Shown piece by piece: positions 8,993-16,926 of a stretch of DNA of 58,954 bases; position 1 is the stretch's first letter; every line of letters begins with the position of its first letter. The position numbers and the translations under genes were made by a program. Source of the DNA: an uncultured Prevotellaceae bacterium (GTDB lineage: Bacteria > Bacteroidota > Bacteroidia > Bacteroidales > Bacteroidaceae); the NCBI GenBank assembly GCA_902770195.1, contig CACXSA010000008.1, positions 1-58,954 of the forward strand, written 5' to 3'. The notes under the pieces are model-generated. The model did not search any database. It was not told the origin of the DNA and saw only the letters and a program-made list of their open reading frames with translations.

Positions 8993-9453
8993 TTAAAATA
9001 GTACAAGAAGGCTGCGATACCCTCCAGTGCTGGTTTGCGTTGACCTTCAATCTCAATCACAAATTTGATTTCAGCCTTACAGATGCCACGAAGATTTTGG
9101 ATGTTGTGCAACTTGGTCACCAAACGGATGCGGCTGCCCGTGATGACAGGCTGTCCGAAGCGCATGTCGTTCATGCCATAGTTTACCAGCATCTTGATGT
9201 TGTTTACCTCGATAATCTGATCCCACATGTAAGGCAGCAAACTCAGGGTTAGATAACCATGAGCAATCGTTGACTTGTAAGGACTTTCTTCCTTGGCGCG
9301 AGCCACATCAACGTGAATCCACTGATGGTCCAGGGTGGCATCGGCAAAGAGGTTAATACGGTCTTGATCAACTTGGAGCCATTCAGAAGCACCTAATTCC
9401 TCACCCAAGTGGGCAGCAAACTCGTCGTACGAGTTAATGATTAATTTTCCCAT
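8989..9453 (-). CDS. MaoC family (hot-dog fold) dehydratase
   Basis: A protein of about 154 aa of the (R)-specific enoyl hydratase/MaoC family. The hydratase motif is DHQWIHVD (residues about 41-48), with AHGYLTLSLLPYM after it. It probably hydrates an enoyl thioester; the real substrate is unknown. The ATG at 9453 (MGKLIINSYDEF) is chosen because the upstream TTG at 9486 is part of the -7 box TATCTTTG (9484-9491, minus). The stop TAG lies in the period-9 array. Confidence 0.88.
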   Translation of the reverse strand: MGKLIINSYDEFAAHLGEELGASEWLQVDQDRINLFADATLDHQWIHVDVARAKEESPYKSTIAHGYLTLSLLPYMWDQIIEVNNIKMLVNYGMNDMRFGQPVITGSRIRLVTKLHNIQNLRGICKAEIKFVIEIEGQRKPALEGIAAFLYYFN

Positions 9454-9496
9454 AATAATTGTATTCAATGTTAATTCTGCTTGCAAAGATACAAAA

Positions 9497-9533
9497 AAAA
9501 TTTGGTATTTCGCTCGATTTGCACTACCTTTGA
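9497..9533 (+). repeat. Partial copy of the promoter-bearing repeat (downstream half)
   Basis: A 37-base copy of the right half of the element at 9546-9617, with TTTG (9501-9504), 20 bases, TACCTTTG (9525-9532). It points toward the tRNA-Arg gene, as the full copy does. Confidence 0.75.
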
Positions 9534-9545
9534 GCTGTTAGATAA

Positions 9546-9617
9546 CTCGAAGGTAGGCTGCATCTCAGAAATACTCAAATAAATTTGGTATTTCGCTCGA
9601 TTTGCACTACCTTTGCA
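9546..9617 (+). repeat. Promoter-bearing inverted repeat, copy A, before tRNA-Arg
   Basis: The left half AAGGTAGGCTGCATCTCAG is an imperfect inverted version of the right half, which ends GATTTGCACTACCTTTGC. The right half contains TTTG, 20 bases, TACCTTTG (9609-9616), a full promoter 24 bases before the tRNA. Other copies are at 34425, 37766, 57040 and 57163. Confidence 0.8.
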
Positions 9618-9640
9618 AACGCAAAGCAAGAGATATCGTT

Positions 9641-9712
9641 GCCCTGATAGTTAAATGGATATAACAAGGTCCTCCTAAGACTTAGTTCCGCGTTCGATTC
9701 GCGGTCGGGGTA
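9641..9712 (+). tRNA. tRNA-Arg (anticodon CCU)
   Basis: A 72-base cloverleaf: acceptor arm GCCCTGA with TCGGGGT, anticodon stem AGGTC/GACTT enclosing loop CTCCTAA (anticodon CCT at 34-36), and T arm CCGCG-TTCGATT-CGCGG. The discriminator base is A; CCA is not encoded. Reads AGG codons. Confidence 0.92.
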
Positions 9713-9779
9713 CTCTCCTTTGAAGTCGTATGTCTGCAAGTGTTGTTGTTATCTATATAAGCTCTGAAGATGTCTGAAA

Positions 9780-10913
9780 TCATAAGTTAGGAATGTTTCT
9801 CTTTATCCAAAGTTTGAAAATAGGATCATTAAAGGTGATGACACTGCCGTCAACATCTATCAGGTCTTTCTTAATCATGGCTTTCTTAACTCCCTGAACG
9901 TTGGCAGAGCTTTCCAATCTGTACTTCTTGATGATTTCCTTCTTACTGAAACCTGTATCTACACCGTTGGCGACAGCTTTAAGTAGATTAAGCTGAAGCT
10001 CTGTCAGCCCTTCAATTTCTCGTTGGAAAAATACTTTGTTCTGCTCCAATAGTTCATCTATCGAAAGTTCTATCATCTCATTGGTTGTTACAGGATTGGC
10101 CTTGTACCAGACTATCCAGGAAAGATGTTGGACATATGAGGAAAGGTTCTCTGTCACCTTGCATATCCTTTCTGCTTGTTTTTCTGTAATAATCTTACCT
10201 GTCTCCTGATATTTGCGACAAATGAAGGGAATCCATTCTTCAGTTGGAATTTTCTTTAGAAACATCATGTCGCCAAACTTATAGAATGGGTTACTGGTGT
10301 CACTGAACAATTCTGTCATTAGGTGACGTTTGCTGCCAAACAGACAGTAGCTAACATTCTGCTGGTGCTGCCAAACAGAACGAAGCTTCTTTTGAAAGGT
10401 GATGGAGTCCTGAAACTCAGCTATCTGCTGAAACTCATCAAGGCAGATTACGAGTCGTAAGCCTTTTTTCTGAGCAATACGTTCAGGTAGTTGAAGAATA
10501 TCCTGCTCAGAGCTGTCTTTGTCAGGGAACTCAAATGAAAGTGCATATTCCTGAATGGAATCGGGACTGAATGACACCTTTGTGATAAGCCGTGACAGAA
10601 ATTCTTTTGCTGTTATCATCCATTCCTCAATTTTAGAAGAGGTTTGTTGAATAATGGCAGTTGCCAGTTGACGGTAGAAATCATACTCGGACTTGCAGGA
10701 GAATATATCAACATATATAATTTTAATGTCAGGTCTGGTGACATTAGATATCACTTTCTTGACCAGCGATGTCTTACCCCATCGACGTGGGGATATAAGT
10801 ATGGTATTGATGCCATGTGTCAAATTGGCTTCCAAATGTTCCGCGTCTTTCATCCTGTCCGTAAAGAATCTTCCCTCTACAGCCTTACCGAAAACAAAAG
10901 GATTCTCTTCCAT
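9780..10913 (-). CDS. Archaeal-type AAA ATPase with C-terminal winged helix
   Basis: A 377-aa P-loop ATPase. The Walker A is PRRWGKTSL (residues about 42-50), and the Walker B is LRLVICLDEFQQI. The C-terminus (KKEIIKKYRLESSANVQGV) looks like a winged-helix DNA-binding domain ending near DPIFKLWIKRN. This family (KAP/archaeal ATPase-like, often with DUF234) is common in Bacteroidetes and its role is unknown. The ATG at 10913 is chosen: an unusually good ribosome-binding sequence, AAAGGAGAG, precedes it, and the TTG at 10937 lies upstream of that. A -7 box TATCTTTG is at 10966-10973. Confidence 0.85.
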   Translation of the reverse strand: MEENPFVFGKAVEGRFFTDRMKDAEHLEANLTHGINTILISPRRWGKTSLVKKVISNVTRPDIKIIYVDIFSCKSEYDFYRQLATAIIQQTSSKIEEWMITAKEFLSRLITKVSFSPDSIQEYALSFEFPDKDSSEQDILQLPERIAQKKGLRLVICLDEFQQIAEFQDSITFQKKLRSVWQHQQNVSYCLFGSKRHLMTELFSDTSNPFYKFGDMMFLKKIPTEEWIPFICRKYQETGKIITEKQAERICKVTENLSSYVQHLSWIVWYKANPVTTNEMIELSIDELLEQNKVFFQREIEGLTELQLNLLKAVANGVDTGFSKKEIIKKYRLESSANVQGVKKAMIKKDLIDVDGSVITFNDPIFKLWIKRNIPNL

Positions 10914-11048
10914 ATATCTTCTCTCCTTTAATATCAATTTTTATTGTTATTCATGAAACATGGTGCAAAGATACAAAAATATTTTTTAGTAAAAAACATT
11001 TTAGTAAAACATTTGTTACTTGTGCATTGTTTTTATTATTATTTGTCC

Positions 11049-11741
11049 TTAGCTTTTCGTGAACCCGTAGGTAAGAATGCTGATTCGTATGCCTTCAATA
11101 TGCTTGATGGCGTCTGCACATGCCAGGAGAGTTGATCCGGTTGTACAGATATCGTCGATAAGTAATACGTGCTTGTTCCTGAGGTTGGTGGCATCTTTTA
11201 TCAGGAACATATCCGCAACATTCTCCTGGCGTTCATGACGACTTAGCTTCGTCTGGCTTTGGATGAAATGTTTGCGTTTCAAGGCTTTAGTGATAATGGG
11301 CAATCCTGTTATCTCGTGTATTCCGTGGGCAAGTTGTTCACTTTGATTGTACCCACGCTGTCGCAGTCGCTTGCTGGACAGAGGAACGGGTAACAAAGCA
11401 TCTATCCCTTCGAAATAGCGGGCATATCCCATCTCCACAGCCATGAGTCGTCCCATGTCTTCTCCAATATCCGGACGTTGACCGTATTTTAGTTGATAGA
11501 TAATCTGTGCCATTTCCGAGTGTGGCTCATAATACACATAAGCCGCAGCACGCTCAATGGGTGCCAGATGCCAGAACAGCTGAGCCATCGGATTGTCCTC
11601 AGGCGTAAACTGAAAGGTGGTCCGGGGAAAATGCAGTAGGCAGGCGGAGCATACAGACCGTTCGCTGGGAGCCAGTCGTTTACCACAGACCACACACAGT
11701 CGTGGCGAGATAAAGTCAAGCAGTCTTGTCCACCAGGTCAT
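11049..11741 (-). CDS. comF: ComF family phosphoribosyltransferase-like protein
   Basis: A 230-aa protein with a four-cysteine zinc site near the N-terminus (CVVCGKR ... CSACLLHF) and the phosphoribosyltransferase motif VLLIDDICTTGSTL (residues about 189-202). ComF proteins take part in DNA uptake in naturally competent bacteria; the biochemical activity is not settled. It is the last gene of the prmC-recX-comF run, 75 bases after recX across a heptamer array. Confidence 0.88.
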   Translation of the reverse strand: MTWWTRLLDFISPRLCVVCGKRLAPSERSVCSACLLHFPRTTFQFTPEDNPMAQLFWHLAPIERAAAYVYYEPHSEMAQIIYQLKYGQRPDIGEDMGRLMAVEMGYARYFEGIDALLPVPLSSKRLRQRGYNQSEQLAHGIHEITGLPIITKALKRKHFIQSQTKLSRHERQENVADMFLIKDATNLRNKHVLLIDDICTTGSTLLACADAIKHIEGIRISILTYGFTKS

Positions 11742-11744
11742 AGA

Positions 11745-11816
11745 AGGGAAAAGGGAAAAGTGAAAAGTGAAAAGTGAAAAGGGAAAAGTGAAAAGTGAAA
11801 AGTGAAAAGTGAAAAA
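11745..11816. repeat. Heptamer array (GTGAAAA)n between recX and comF
   Basis: About ten GTGAAAA or GGGAAAA units in the 75-base gap. Part of the family described under 13165, 31882, 34526, 39958 and others. Confidence 0.9.
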
Positions 11817-12287
11817 TCATTCTTCATCGGGTTCTTCTTCAACGTCTATACACTGTCGGATGATGTCGAACGTGAAGCCTCGTCCTAAGGCAAAACGCAT
11901 CAGCTTCTGGTTTAGTTCATAATCGTTTTGAGCCTTTGTCGATTTACGCTTCTGTTTTAACAAAGGGCGCAAGACGTTGAGATATTCCTCGTCGTCAATT
12001 TCGTTTAGCACATTTTTTCTGATATCCTCATCAATATGCTTTTGCCATAATGCCTGATCCACCTTCCTGCGTCCCCATTTGTTATAGCGTATTTTGTCAT
12101 TGACAAAGGCACGAGCGAAGCGCTCGTCATCAACGTAGTGCTCCTTGACCAATCGTTCCATGACACGGGCCTGAGCCTCTTCGGGAATTTCCCATTTCCG
12201 CATCTTCTCCAACATCTCATGTTGGCAGTGCTCTGCTTGTGCACATAGTGCAGCCAGCGTAAGGTAAGCTTCATTTTCCGTCTTCAT
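11817..12287 (-). CDS. recX: Regulatory protein RecX
   Basis: A 156-aa helical-repeat protein of the RecX family, which inhibits RecA filaments. Typical segments are YVDDERFARAFVNDKIRYNK and GRRKVDQALWQK (residues about 50-80), and LNQKLMRFALGRGFTFDII near the end. The length is right for the family. The ATG at 12287 is preferred to the GTG at 12296; it lies 5 bases after the prmC stop, so the genes are co-transcribed. The stop is directly followed by the heptamer array. Confidence 0.88.
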   Translation of the reverse strand: MKTENEAYLTLAALCAQAEHCQHEMLEKMRKWEIPEEAQARVMERLVKEHYVDDERFARAFVNDKIRYNKWGRRKVDQALWQKHIDEDIRKNVLNEIDDEEYLNVLRPLLKQKRKSTKAQNDYELNQKLMRFALGRGFTFDIIRQCIDVEEEPDEE

Positions 12288-12292
12288 ATTCT

Positions 12293-13147
12293 TCACTTTC
12301 TTGCTCTTGTCATTCTGAGTTTGCCATATTCGTCTTTTCTCGTTTCAATGTCGTGGTATGACAGCGAATCCAGCATCTCCGTCATTTCTTGCGCATAGAG
12401 TGGGTTTATCTCAAAATAGAGCCATCCGCCTTGTCTTAATGCTTTCTGTCCGTATGTTGCGATGGTGCGATAGAACAGCAGCGGGTCGTCGTCAGGAACA
12501 AACAAGGCCGTGTGTGGTTCGTAGTTCAGCACATTGGCTTCCATCCTCGCGCGTTCCTTATTTTTAATATAAGGGGGGTTACTGACGATGACGTCAAAGC
12601 CATTTGCTGTCTGCTGATAGCAGGTTGATGTTATATGGAGCACATCCACTTGCTCGAATGCTACGCTGACGTTCAGTCGTTCGGCATTTTCCCAAGCTAC
12701 CTCCAATGCGTTTTCCGAGATGTCCCATGCCGTGACCTTCGCTTTTTGCATCTCAGCAGCTAAGGTAATGGCGATACATCCTGATCCCGTTCCGATGTCA
12801 AGAATGTTAGTGGCGTCCATGAGGGAGGTGTCTCCCTGTGATACTATCCAGTGGCATAGCTCCTCTGTTTCTGGACGAGGAATCAGCACGTGCTTGTTGA
12901 CACGGAAGATTCTCCCGCAGAAATCAGTCTGCCCCAGTACATACTGCACCGGTTCCTGTTCCAACAGCCTATCTGCAATTCCTTTAAGTTCTGCTTGGCA
13001 GTTTGCGGATAATTGTGTATCTTTGCCGATGCAAATGTCCGACAACGACAAGCCGAAACGCACGTCATAGACCATCCGTGCTATCGCTTTTGCCTCGCTA
13101 TCACCATAGAGCGGAGCTAACAGGTGCCACAGTTCATTGTAAGTCAT
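12293..13147 (-). CDS. prmC: Peptide chain release factor N5-glutamine methyltransferase PrmC
   Basis: A 284-aa SAM-dependent methyltransferase that methylates the GGQ glutamine of release factors. It has the helical N-domain, SAM motif DIGTGSGCIAITLA (residues about 119-132) and the catalytic NPPY in VIVSNPPYIKNK. The reading frame is open upstream through the heptamer array, but translating it gives only a His/Ser/Phe repeat, so ATG 13147 (MTYNELWHLL) is the true start. The -7 box ends only four bases before this ATG. Confidence 0.95.
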   Translation of the reverse strand: MTYNELWHLLAPLYGDSEAKAIARMVYDVRFGLSLSDICIGKDTQLSANCQAELKGIADRLLEQEPVQYVLGQTDFCGRIFRVNKHVLIPRPETEELCHWIVSQGDTSLMDATNILDIGTGSGCIAITLAAEMQKAKVTAWDISENALEVAWENAERLNVSVAFEQVDVLHITSTCYQQTANGFDVIVSNPPYIKNKERARMEANVLNYEPHTALFVPDDDPLLFYRTIATYGQKALRQGGWLYFEINPLYAQEMTEMLDSLSYHDIETRKDEYGKLRMTRARK

Positions 13148-13151
13148 ACTG

Positions 13152-13159
13152 CAAAGGTA
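13152..13159 (-). promoter_or_regulatory. -7 box of prmC, implying a leaderless or near-leaderless transcript
   Basis: Minus-strand TACCTTTG is separated from the prmC ATG by only CAGT. The expected -33 region falls in the heptamer array, where only TTTTC is present. Confidence 0.5.
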
Positions 13160-13164
13160 CGAAT

Positions 13165-13289
13165 AAAAAGTGAAAAGTGAAAAGTGAAAAGTGAAAAGTG
13201 AAAAATGAAAAGTGAAAAATGAAAAGTGAAAAGTGAAAAATGAAAAGTGAAAAGTGAAAAGTGAAAAGTGAAAAGTGAAAAGTGAAAAA
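13165..13289. repeat. Long heptamer array (GTGAAAA)n between prmC and ribD
   Basis: About 17 units of GTGAAAA with some ATGAAAA variants fill the whole divergent gap between prmC (minus) and ribD (plus). The array runs to within 4 bases of the ribD ATG. Confidence 0.95.
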
Positions 13290-13293
13290 TGAT

Positions 13294-14271
13294 ATGAGTG
13301 AAGACGAAAAATACATGCGGCGCTGCCTGCAATTAGCAGCCAACGGCATTCAGGGTGCCAGACCCAATCCGATGGTTGGGGCTGTGATAGTGGCAACTCG
13401 ACCTTCCGACATCCGCCATCAGCCATCAATTATTGGTGAGGGGTATCATGTCCGTTGTGGTGAGGGACATGCCGAGGTGAATGCTTTTGCCAGTGTAAGT
13501 CGCGAAGATGAGTCGCTATTGAAAGATGCCACGATTTATGTTTCGCTCGAACCTTGTGCGCACTACGGCAAGACGCCCCCTTGTGCAGAGCTGATCATCC
13601 GTAAGGGTGTGAAGCGTGTCGTTGTTGGCTGCATAGACCCGTTTGCCAAGGTGCAGGGTAGGGGTGTTCAGATGATTCGTGAGGCAGGCATAGAGGTGAC
13701 AGTCGGTGTGTTGGAGCAGGAGTGCCAGTGGCTCAATCGTCGTTTTTTCACTTACCATTCCAAGCATCGTCCTTACATTATCTTGAAGTGGGCTCAGACA
13801 GCCAATGGCTTTATCGACGACCATTTTCAACCCCTACAGATTTCCAATGAACAGACTCAGATGCTCTCGCACCAGTTGCGTGCTGAGGAGGATGCCATTC
13901 TGGTAGGACATACCACCGATGTCCGTGAGCATCCTCAGCTGACCGTCCGTCATTGGCACGGTCCCAATCCCAAGCGTATCGTACTGACCCATAACCGTCC
14001 GCTTTCCCAACTGATGGACGATCTCTATCAACACGTCATTCAGTCACTGATTGTCGAAGGTGGTCGTCAGACCCATGACTCATTCCTCGCTGCCGGTCTT
14101 TGGGACGAGATACGGGTGGAAACGTCTCCCATCACCGTTAGTGATGGTACACGGGCACCTCAACTTCCGGCTGATGTGCAGCTATATAATACGGTAGAAT
14201 ATGGCGGGAATATAATTACTTCCTACCGAAGTCAGCAGGCACTTCGCCCCACTTCTGCGTCTCCCATTTGA
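13294..14271 (+). CDS. ribD: Bifunctional riboflavin deaminase/reductase RibD
   Basis: A 325-aa two-domain enzyme of riboflavin synthesis: pyrimidine deaminase followed by NADPH-dependent reductase. The deaminase zinc site is GHAEVNAF with EPCAHYGKTPPC; the reductase has LKWAQTANGFI and LIVEGGRQTHDSF. Residues about 36-46 (ATRPSDIRHQP) look like an insertion at a beta turn and are encoded partly by CATCAGC-type heptamers (13408-13428). ATG 13294 is chosen over the in-frame GTG at 13282, which belongs to the GTGAAAA array. The 3' end overlaps the convergent RNase H gene by 56 bases. Confidence 0.93.
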   Translation: MSEDEKYMRRCLQLAANGIQGARPNPMVGAVIVATRPSDIRHQPSIIGEGYHVRCGEGHAEVNAFASVSREDESLLKDATIYVSLEPCAHYGKTPPCAELIIRKGVKRVVVGCIDPFAKVQGRGVQMIREAGIEVTVGVLEQECQWLNRRFFTYHSKHRPYIILKWAQTANGFIDDHFQPLQISNEQTQMLSHQLRAEEDAILVGHTTDVREHPQLTVRHWHGPNPKRIVLTHNRPLSQLMDDLYQHVIQSLIVEGGRQTHDSFLAAGLWDEIRVETSPITVSDGTRAPQLPADVQLYNTVEYGGNIITSYRSQQALRPTSASPI

Positions 14272-14680
14272 TGATGGGGTTGCGCCATGTGTGGGTCTGT
14301 AGCCAACGTTCTGCACGGGCAATAATCTGATAGAGCTGCTCTGTTTCAGGGGTACGCTCTAATTTTGTCTTACATTGGCGTTTGGTAACCCAAAGGATTG
14401 CATTGTAGGAATCTGAATAGATGGTTTTTTCGTATAGTCCCTGCTGTTGCATCAGCGCCAAGGCATGCACGATGGCCAGGAACTCCCCGATGTTATTCGT
14501 TCCCTTCATGGGTCCGAAGTGGAACACACGTGCCCCTGTCTGCAGGTCTATGGCCTGATACTCCATCGGTCCCGGGTTGCCACTACAGGCAGCATCCACA
14601 GCCCATGCGTCTGCCTTTACCTCAAGGGGCAAGGGCAACACGGTGTCGTTGCGATATGTCGGGGGATTTTCTATCGTCAT
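14216..14680 (-). CDS. Ribonuclease H-like protein (RNase HI fold)
   Basis: A 154-aa RNase H protein that should cut RNA in RNA:DNA hybrids. All four catalytic acids are visible: D in VDAACSGNPGP, E in NIGEFLAIVHA, D in YSDSYNA, and D in the terminal PADFGRK. A leader of about 20 residues precedes the core; there is no viroplasmin domain. It converges on ribD with a 56-base overlap, so read-through antisense transcription between them is possible. Confidence 0.88.
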   Translation of the reverse strand: MTIENPPTYRNDTVLPLPLEVKADAWAVDAACSGNPGPMEYQAIDLQTGARVFHFGPMKGTNNIGEFLAIVHALALMQQQGLYEKTIYSDSYNAILWVTKRQCKTKLERTPETEQLYQIIARAERWLQTHTWRNPIIKWETQKWGEVPADFGRK

Positions 14681-14739
14681 AATTCAGCCGCGAAATTATA
14701 AAAAAATAATGAACAGACCAAAACATTTTATCTTTTTTA

Positions 14740-14771
14740 TTTGTTTTGTTCAAGAAATATACCTACCTTTG
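14740..14771 (+). promoter_or_regulatory. Promoter of the LytTR gene
   Basis: TTTG 14740-14743, 20 bases, TACCTTTG 14764-14771; the ATG follows 15 bases later. Confidence 0.65.
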
Positions 14772-14786
14772 CATCAATACAGAAAT

Positions 14787-15146
14787 ATGACGACGTCAAC
14801 AACCACCTTATGTCTCAGTGCTCACGACGAGCTCTACATCATCGACCTGAAGAAAGTCATCTACATGCAGGCCGACGACCACTACACCCATGTCTTCTAT
14901 TCCAGTACCACCCACTTCATGGTTCCCTACGGACTGGGTGACATTGAGTCGCGGCTGATGAATATCCCCCGGGCCAAGTCGCAGTTCATCCGTCTTGGTC
15001 GCAAATACATCATCAACCTCAAGCTCATTTTCCGCATCAGCACTATTAAGGAGACGCTTTCGCTCACCGACGGCTACAACGGCACCATTGAGATACATGT
15101 TTCCAAACCTGTTCTGCGTAGTCTCATCGACCTGATGAAGCAATAA
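14787..15146 (+). CDS. Free-standing LytTR DNA-binding protein
   Basis: A 119-aa protein that is essentially only a LytTR domain, with no receiver or membrane region. Characteristic segments are VIYMQADDHYTHVFY (residues about 24-38) and FIRLGRKYIINL (about 70-81). LytTR domains bind direct repeats in promoters, often of surface, competence or exopolysaccharide genes. No kinase is adjacent, so its input is unknown. ATG 14787 follows a good promoter; in-frame upstream codons would extend across it. Confidence 0.85.
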   Translation: MTTSTTTLCLSAHDELYIIDLKKVIYMQADDHYTHVFYSSTTHFMVPYGLGDIESRLMNIPRAKSQFIRLGRKYIINLKLIFRISTIKETLSLTDGYNGTIEIHVSKPVLRSLIDLMKQ

Positions 15147-15176
15147 GCCCTCTTTGCTAATTATTTTTGTCGATAG

Positions 15177-15208
15177 TTTGGACGATTCGAAATAAAATTG
15201 TATTTTTG
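15177..15208 (+). promoter_or_regulatory. Promoter of the AAA-ATPase/PD-(D/E)XK gene
   Basis: TTTG 15177-15180, 20 bases, TATTTTTG 15201-15208, then 18 bases to the ATG at 15227. Confidence 0.65.
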
Positions 15209-15226
15209 CCCCCAAATAGTACAGAG

Positions 15227-16813
15227 ATGATGACAGCCAGACGATACCCAGTAGGAATACAGACCTTTTCGGAGATAATTCGAGGAGGGTATGTTTATGT
15301 TGACAAGACAGATTTGGTATGGAAACTAAGCAAGGTGAGTAAGTACGTTTTCATGAGTCGCCCCCGACGTTTCGGCAAATCGTTGCTGTCAAGCACTCTG
15401 AGGACCTATTTCGAAGGACGTAAGGAACTGTTCCAGGGGTTAAAAATGATGGAACTGGAGGAGGAATGGACACAATACCCTGTCATTTATTTGGATCTGA
15501 GCGTATGCAAAAGCCAGGAAGACGCAAAAGAACTTCGTCATGCTTTGTCTTTGCTGATAGAACCTTATGAGAGAATCTATGGGGCTAATCCTTCCGAACT
15601 GACACCAGGACAGAAGCTGAAGGGAGTTGTCCAGCGTGCCTGTGAACAGACAGGTCGTCAGACTGTGGTCCTTATAGACGAATACGACGCTCCATTGCTT
15701 GAAGTCCTGCATGAGGAAGAGAACCTCGCGCAGTTCCGCAAGGTGATGCAGGAGATTTATGCACCACTCAAGGCATCAGACCCTTACCTGCGTTTCTGTT
15801 TCATCACAGGCATCACAAAGTTCTCGCAACTCAGCATCTTCTCGACGCTCAATAGCATGGTAAATGTCACGATGAATCCTGCCTTCGCTGCCATCTGCGG
15901 CATTACAGAAGACGAGTTGTTGAATGTAATGGCTGAAGACATCAAGCTGCTGGCTAGGGAATATGAATGCACACCAGAGGAGATGCAGCATAAGCTGAAG
16001 GACAGATATGACGGGTATCACTTCTCGGAGAAATCTGCTGATGTGTACAATCCCTACAGTCTTTTGTCTGCTTTCCTGCAAGGTCGCATAGACAACTATT
16101 GGTTTAACACAGGTACCCCTTCCTATCTGATACGTCAGCTAAAGCTCTTGAAGGCTGATATCACGGATATGGAGGTACAGGAGGTGCCGGCCTCGGCCTT
16201 TGACCAGCCTACTGAGAACATGACTACGGCTTTGCCCCTGCTCTATCAGAGCGGCTACCTGACCATCAAGGACTATGACAGGGAGTCGTTTATCTACACG
16301 CTGTCACTGCCTAATCAGGAGGTTCGCTATGGCTATGCAGAAGGCTTATTGCCCATCTATACAGGACTGGAGCCAAAAGACGTCCAGATAGGCTTTGCCC
16401 TGAAGTTCTGGAGAGCATTGAAGAAGAACGACCTTGACCTGGCCCTGCGTGAGATGCAGGCCTATCTTGCCGGCATCCCATACGTGGAGGGCTTCAGGCA
16501 GAAACTGGCCGAGGCTGCAACGGCCGAAGGTTTCTACGAGTACACGATGTACCTGATATTCTCCATGCTCAACGTCTATGTCCGTACGCAGGTGAAATGT
16601 GCCGGAGGCAAGATGGACATGGTGGTCTGGATGCCCGACACCACTTACGTCTTCGAACTAAAAGTGAATGGCACGGCACAGGAGGCACTGGAGCAGATTG
16701 ACGCAAAGCACTATGCCATGCCGTTCCATACCGAGGATAGAAAGGTCATAAAGGTCGGCATTCGCTTCAACAAGGACACCCGCACCATCGACGAGTGGGC
16801 TACTGATAACTAA
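15227..16813 (+). CDS. AAA-ATPase-like protein with C-terminal PD-(D/E)XK domain
   Basis: A 528-aa protein of the AAA-ATPase_like/DUF1703 type, abundant and often multicopy in Bacteroidales. The N-terminus has IRGGYVYVDKTDLVWKL and the Walker A region SRPRRFGKSLL. The Walker B is TVVLIDEYDAPLLEV. The C-terminal PD-(D/E)XK motif is DMVVWMPDTTYVFELKVNG (about residues 464-482). The role is not known; a defence or DNA-processing role has been suggested only from the fold. ATG 15227 is preferred over an in-frame start at 15167 that lies upstream of the promoter. Confidence 0.88.
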   Translation: MMTARRYPVGIQTFSEIIRGGYVYVDKTDLVWKLSKVSKYVFMSRPRRFGKSLLSSTLRTYFEGRKELFQGLKMMELEEEWTQYPVIYLDLSVCKSQEDAKELRHALSLLIEPYERIYGANPSELTPGQKLKGVVQRACEQTGRQTVVLIDEYDAPLLEVLHEEENLAQFRKVMQEIYAPLKASDPYLRFCFITGITKFSQLSIFSTLNSMVNVTMNPAFAAICGITEDELLNVMAEDIKLLAREYECTPEEMQHKLKDRYDGYHFSEKSADVYNPYSLLSAFLQGRIDNYWFNTGTPSYLIRQLKLLKADITDMEVQEVPASAFDQPTENMTTALPLLYQSGYLTIKDYDRESFIYTLSLPNQEVRYGYAEGLLPIYTGLEPKDVQIGFALKFWRALKKNDLDLALREMQAYLAGIPYVEGFRQKLAEAATAEGFYEYTMYLIFSMLNVYVRTQVKCAGGKMDMVVWMPDTTYVFELKVNGTAQEALEQIDAKHYAMPFHTEDRKVIKVGIRFNKDTRTIDEWATDN

Positions 16814-16918
16814 GTAAATCGGGGTGCACATAACCGCGAGGTGAAATATTTCGCGAAAAAAATAGTGGTTTTCACGAAAATCAACTTTTCTTTGTATTTT
16901 CCTCTCATACATTTAACT

Positions 16919-16926
16919 TATCTTTG
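16919..16926 (+). promoter_or_regulatory. Candidate -7 box for the giant surface-protein gene
   Basis: TATCTTTG, 109 bases before the ATG at 17036. No TTTG lies at the ideal distance; the nearest is at 16891-16894, so the -33 part is weak. The leader contains no clear hairpin. Confidence 0.4.

Noticed and set aside
9780-10913. ATPase and adjoining tRNA-Arg as an integrated element with attachment site
   Set aside because: No integrase gene and no repeat of the tRNA 3' end could be found nearby.
11745-11816. Heptamer arrays as a CRISPR array
   Set aside because: Units are only 7 bases, directly joined, with no spacers of unique sequence and no cas genes in the window.
13140-13429. Extended N-terminus of PrmC made of His-Phe-Ser-Leu-Phe-Thr repeats
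   Set aside because: This is the heptamer array read as protein; the methyltransferase family starts at MTYNELW and a promoter lies just upstream of that ATG.
15227-16813. AAA-ATPase/PD-(D/E)XK protein as a defence system
   Set aside because: The gene stands alone with no partner genes typical of known defence systems; the family is common and its role unproven, so no such function is claimed.
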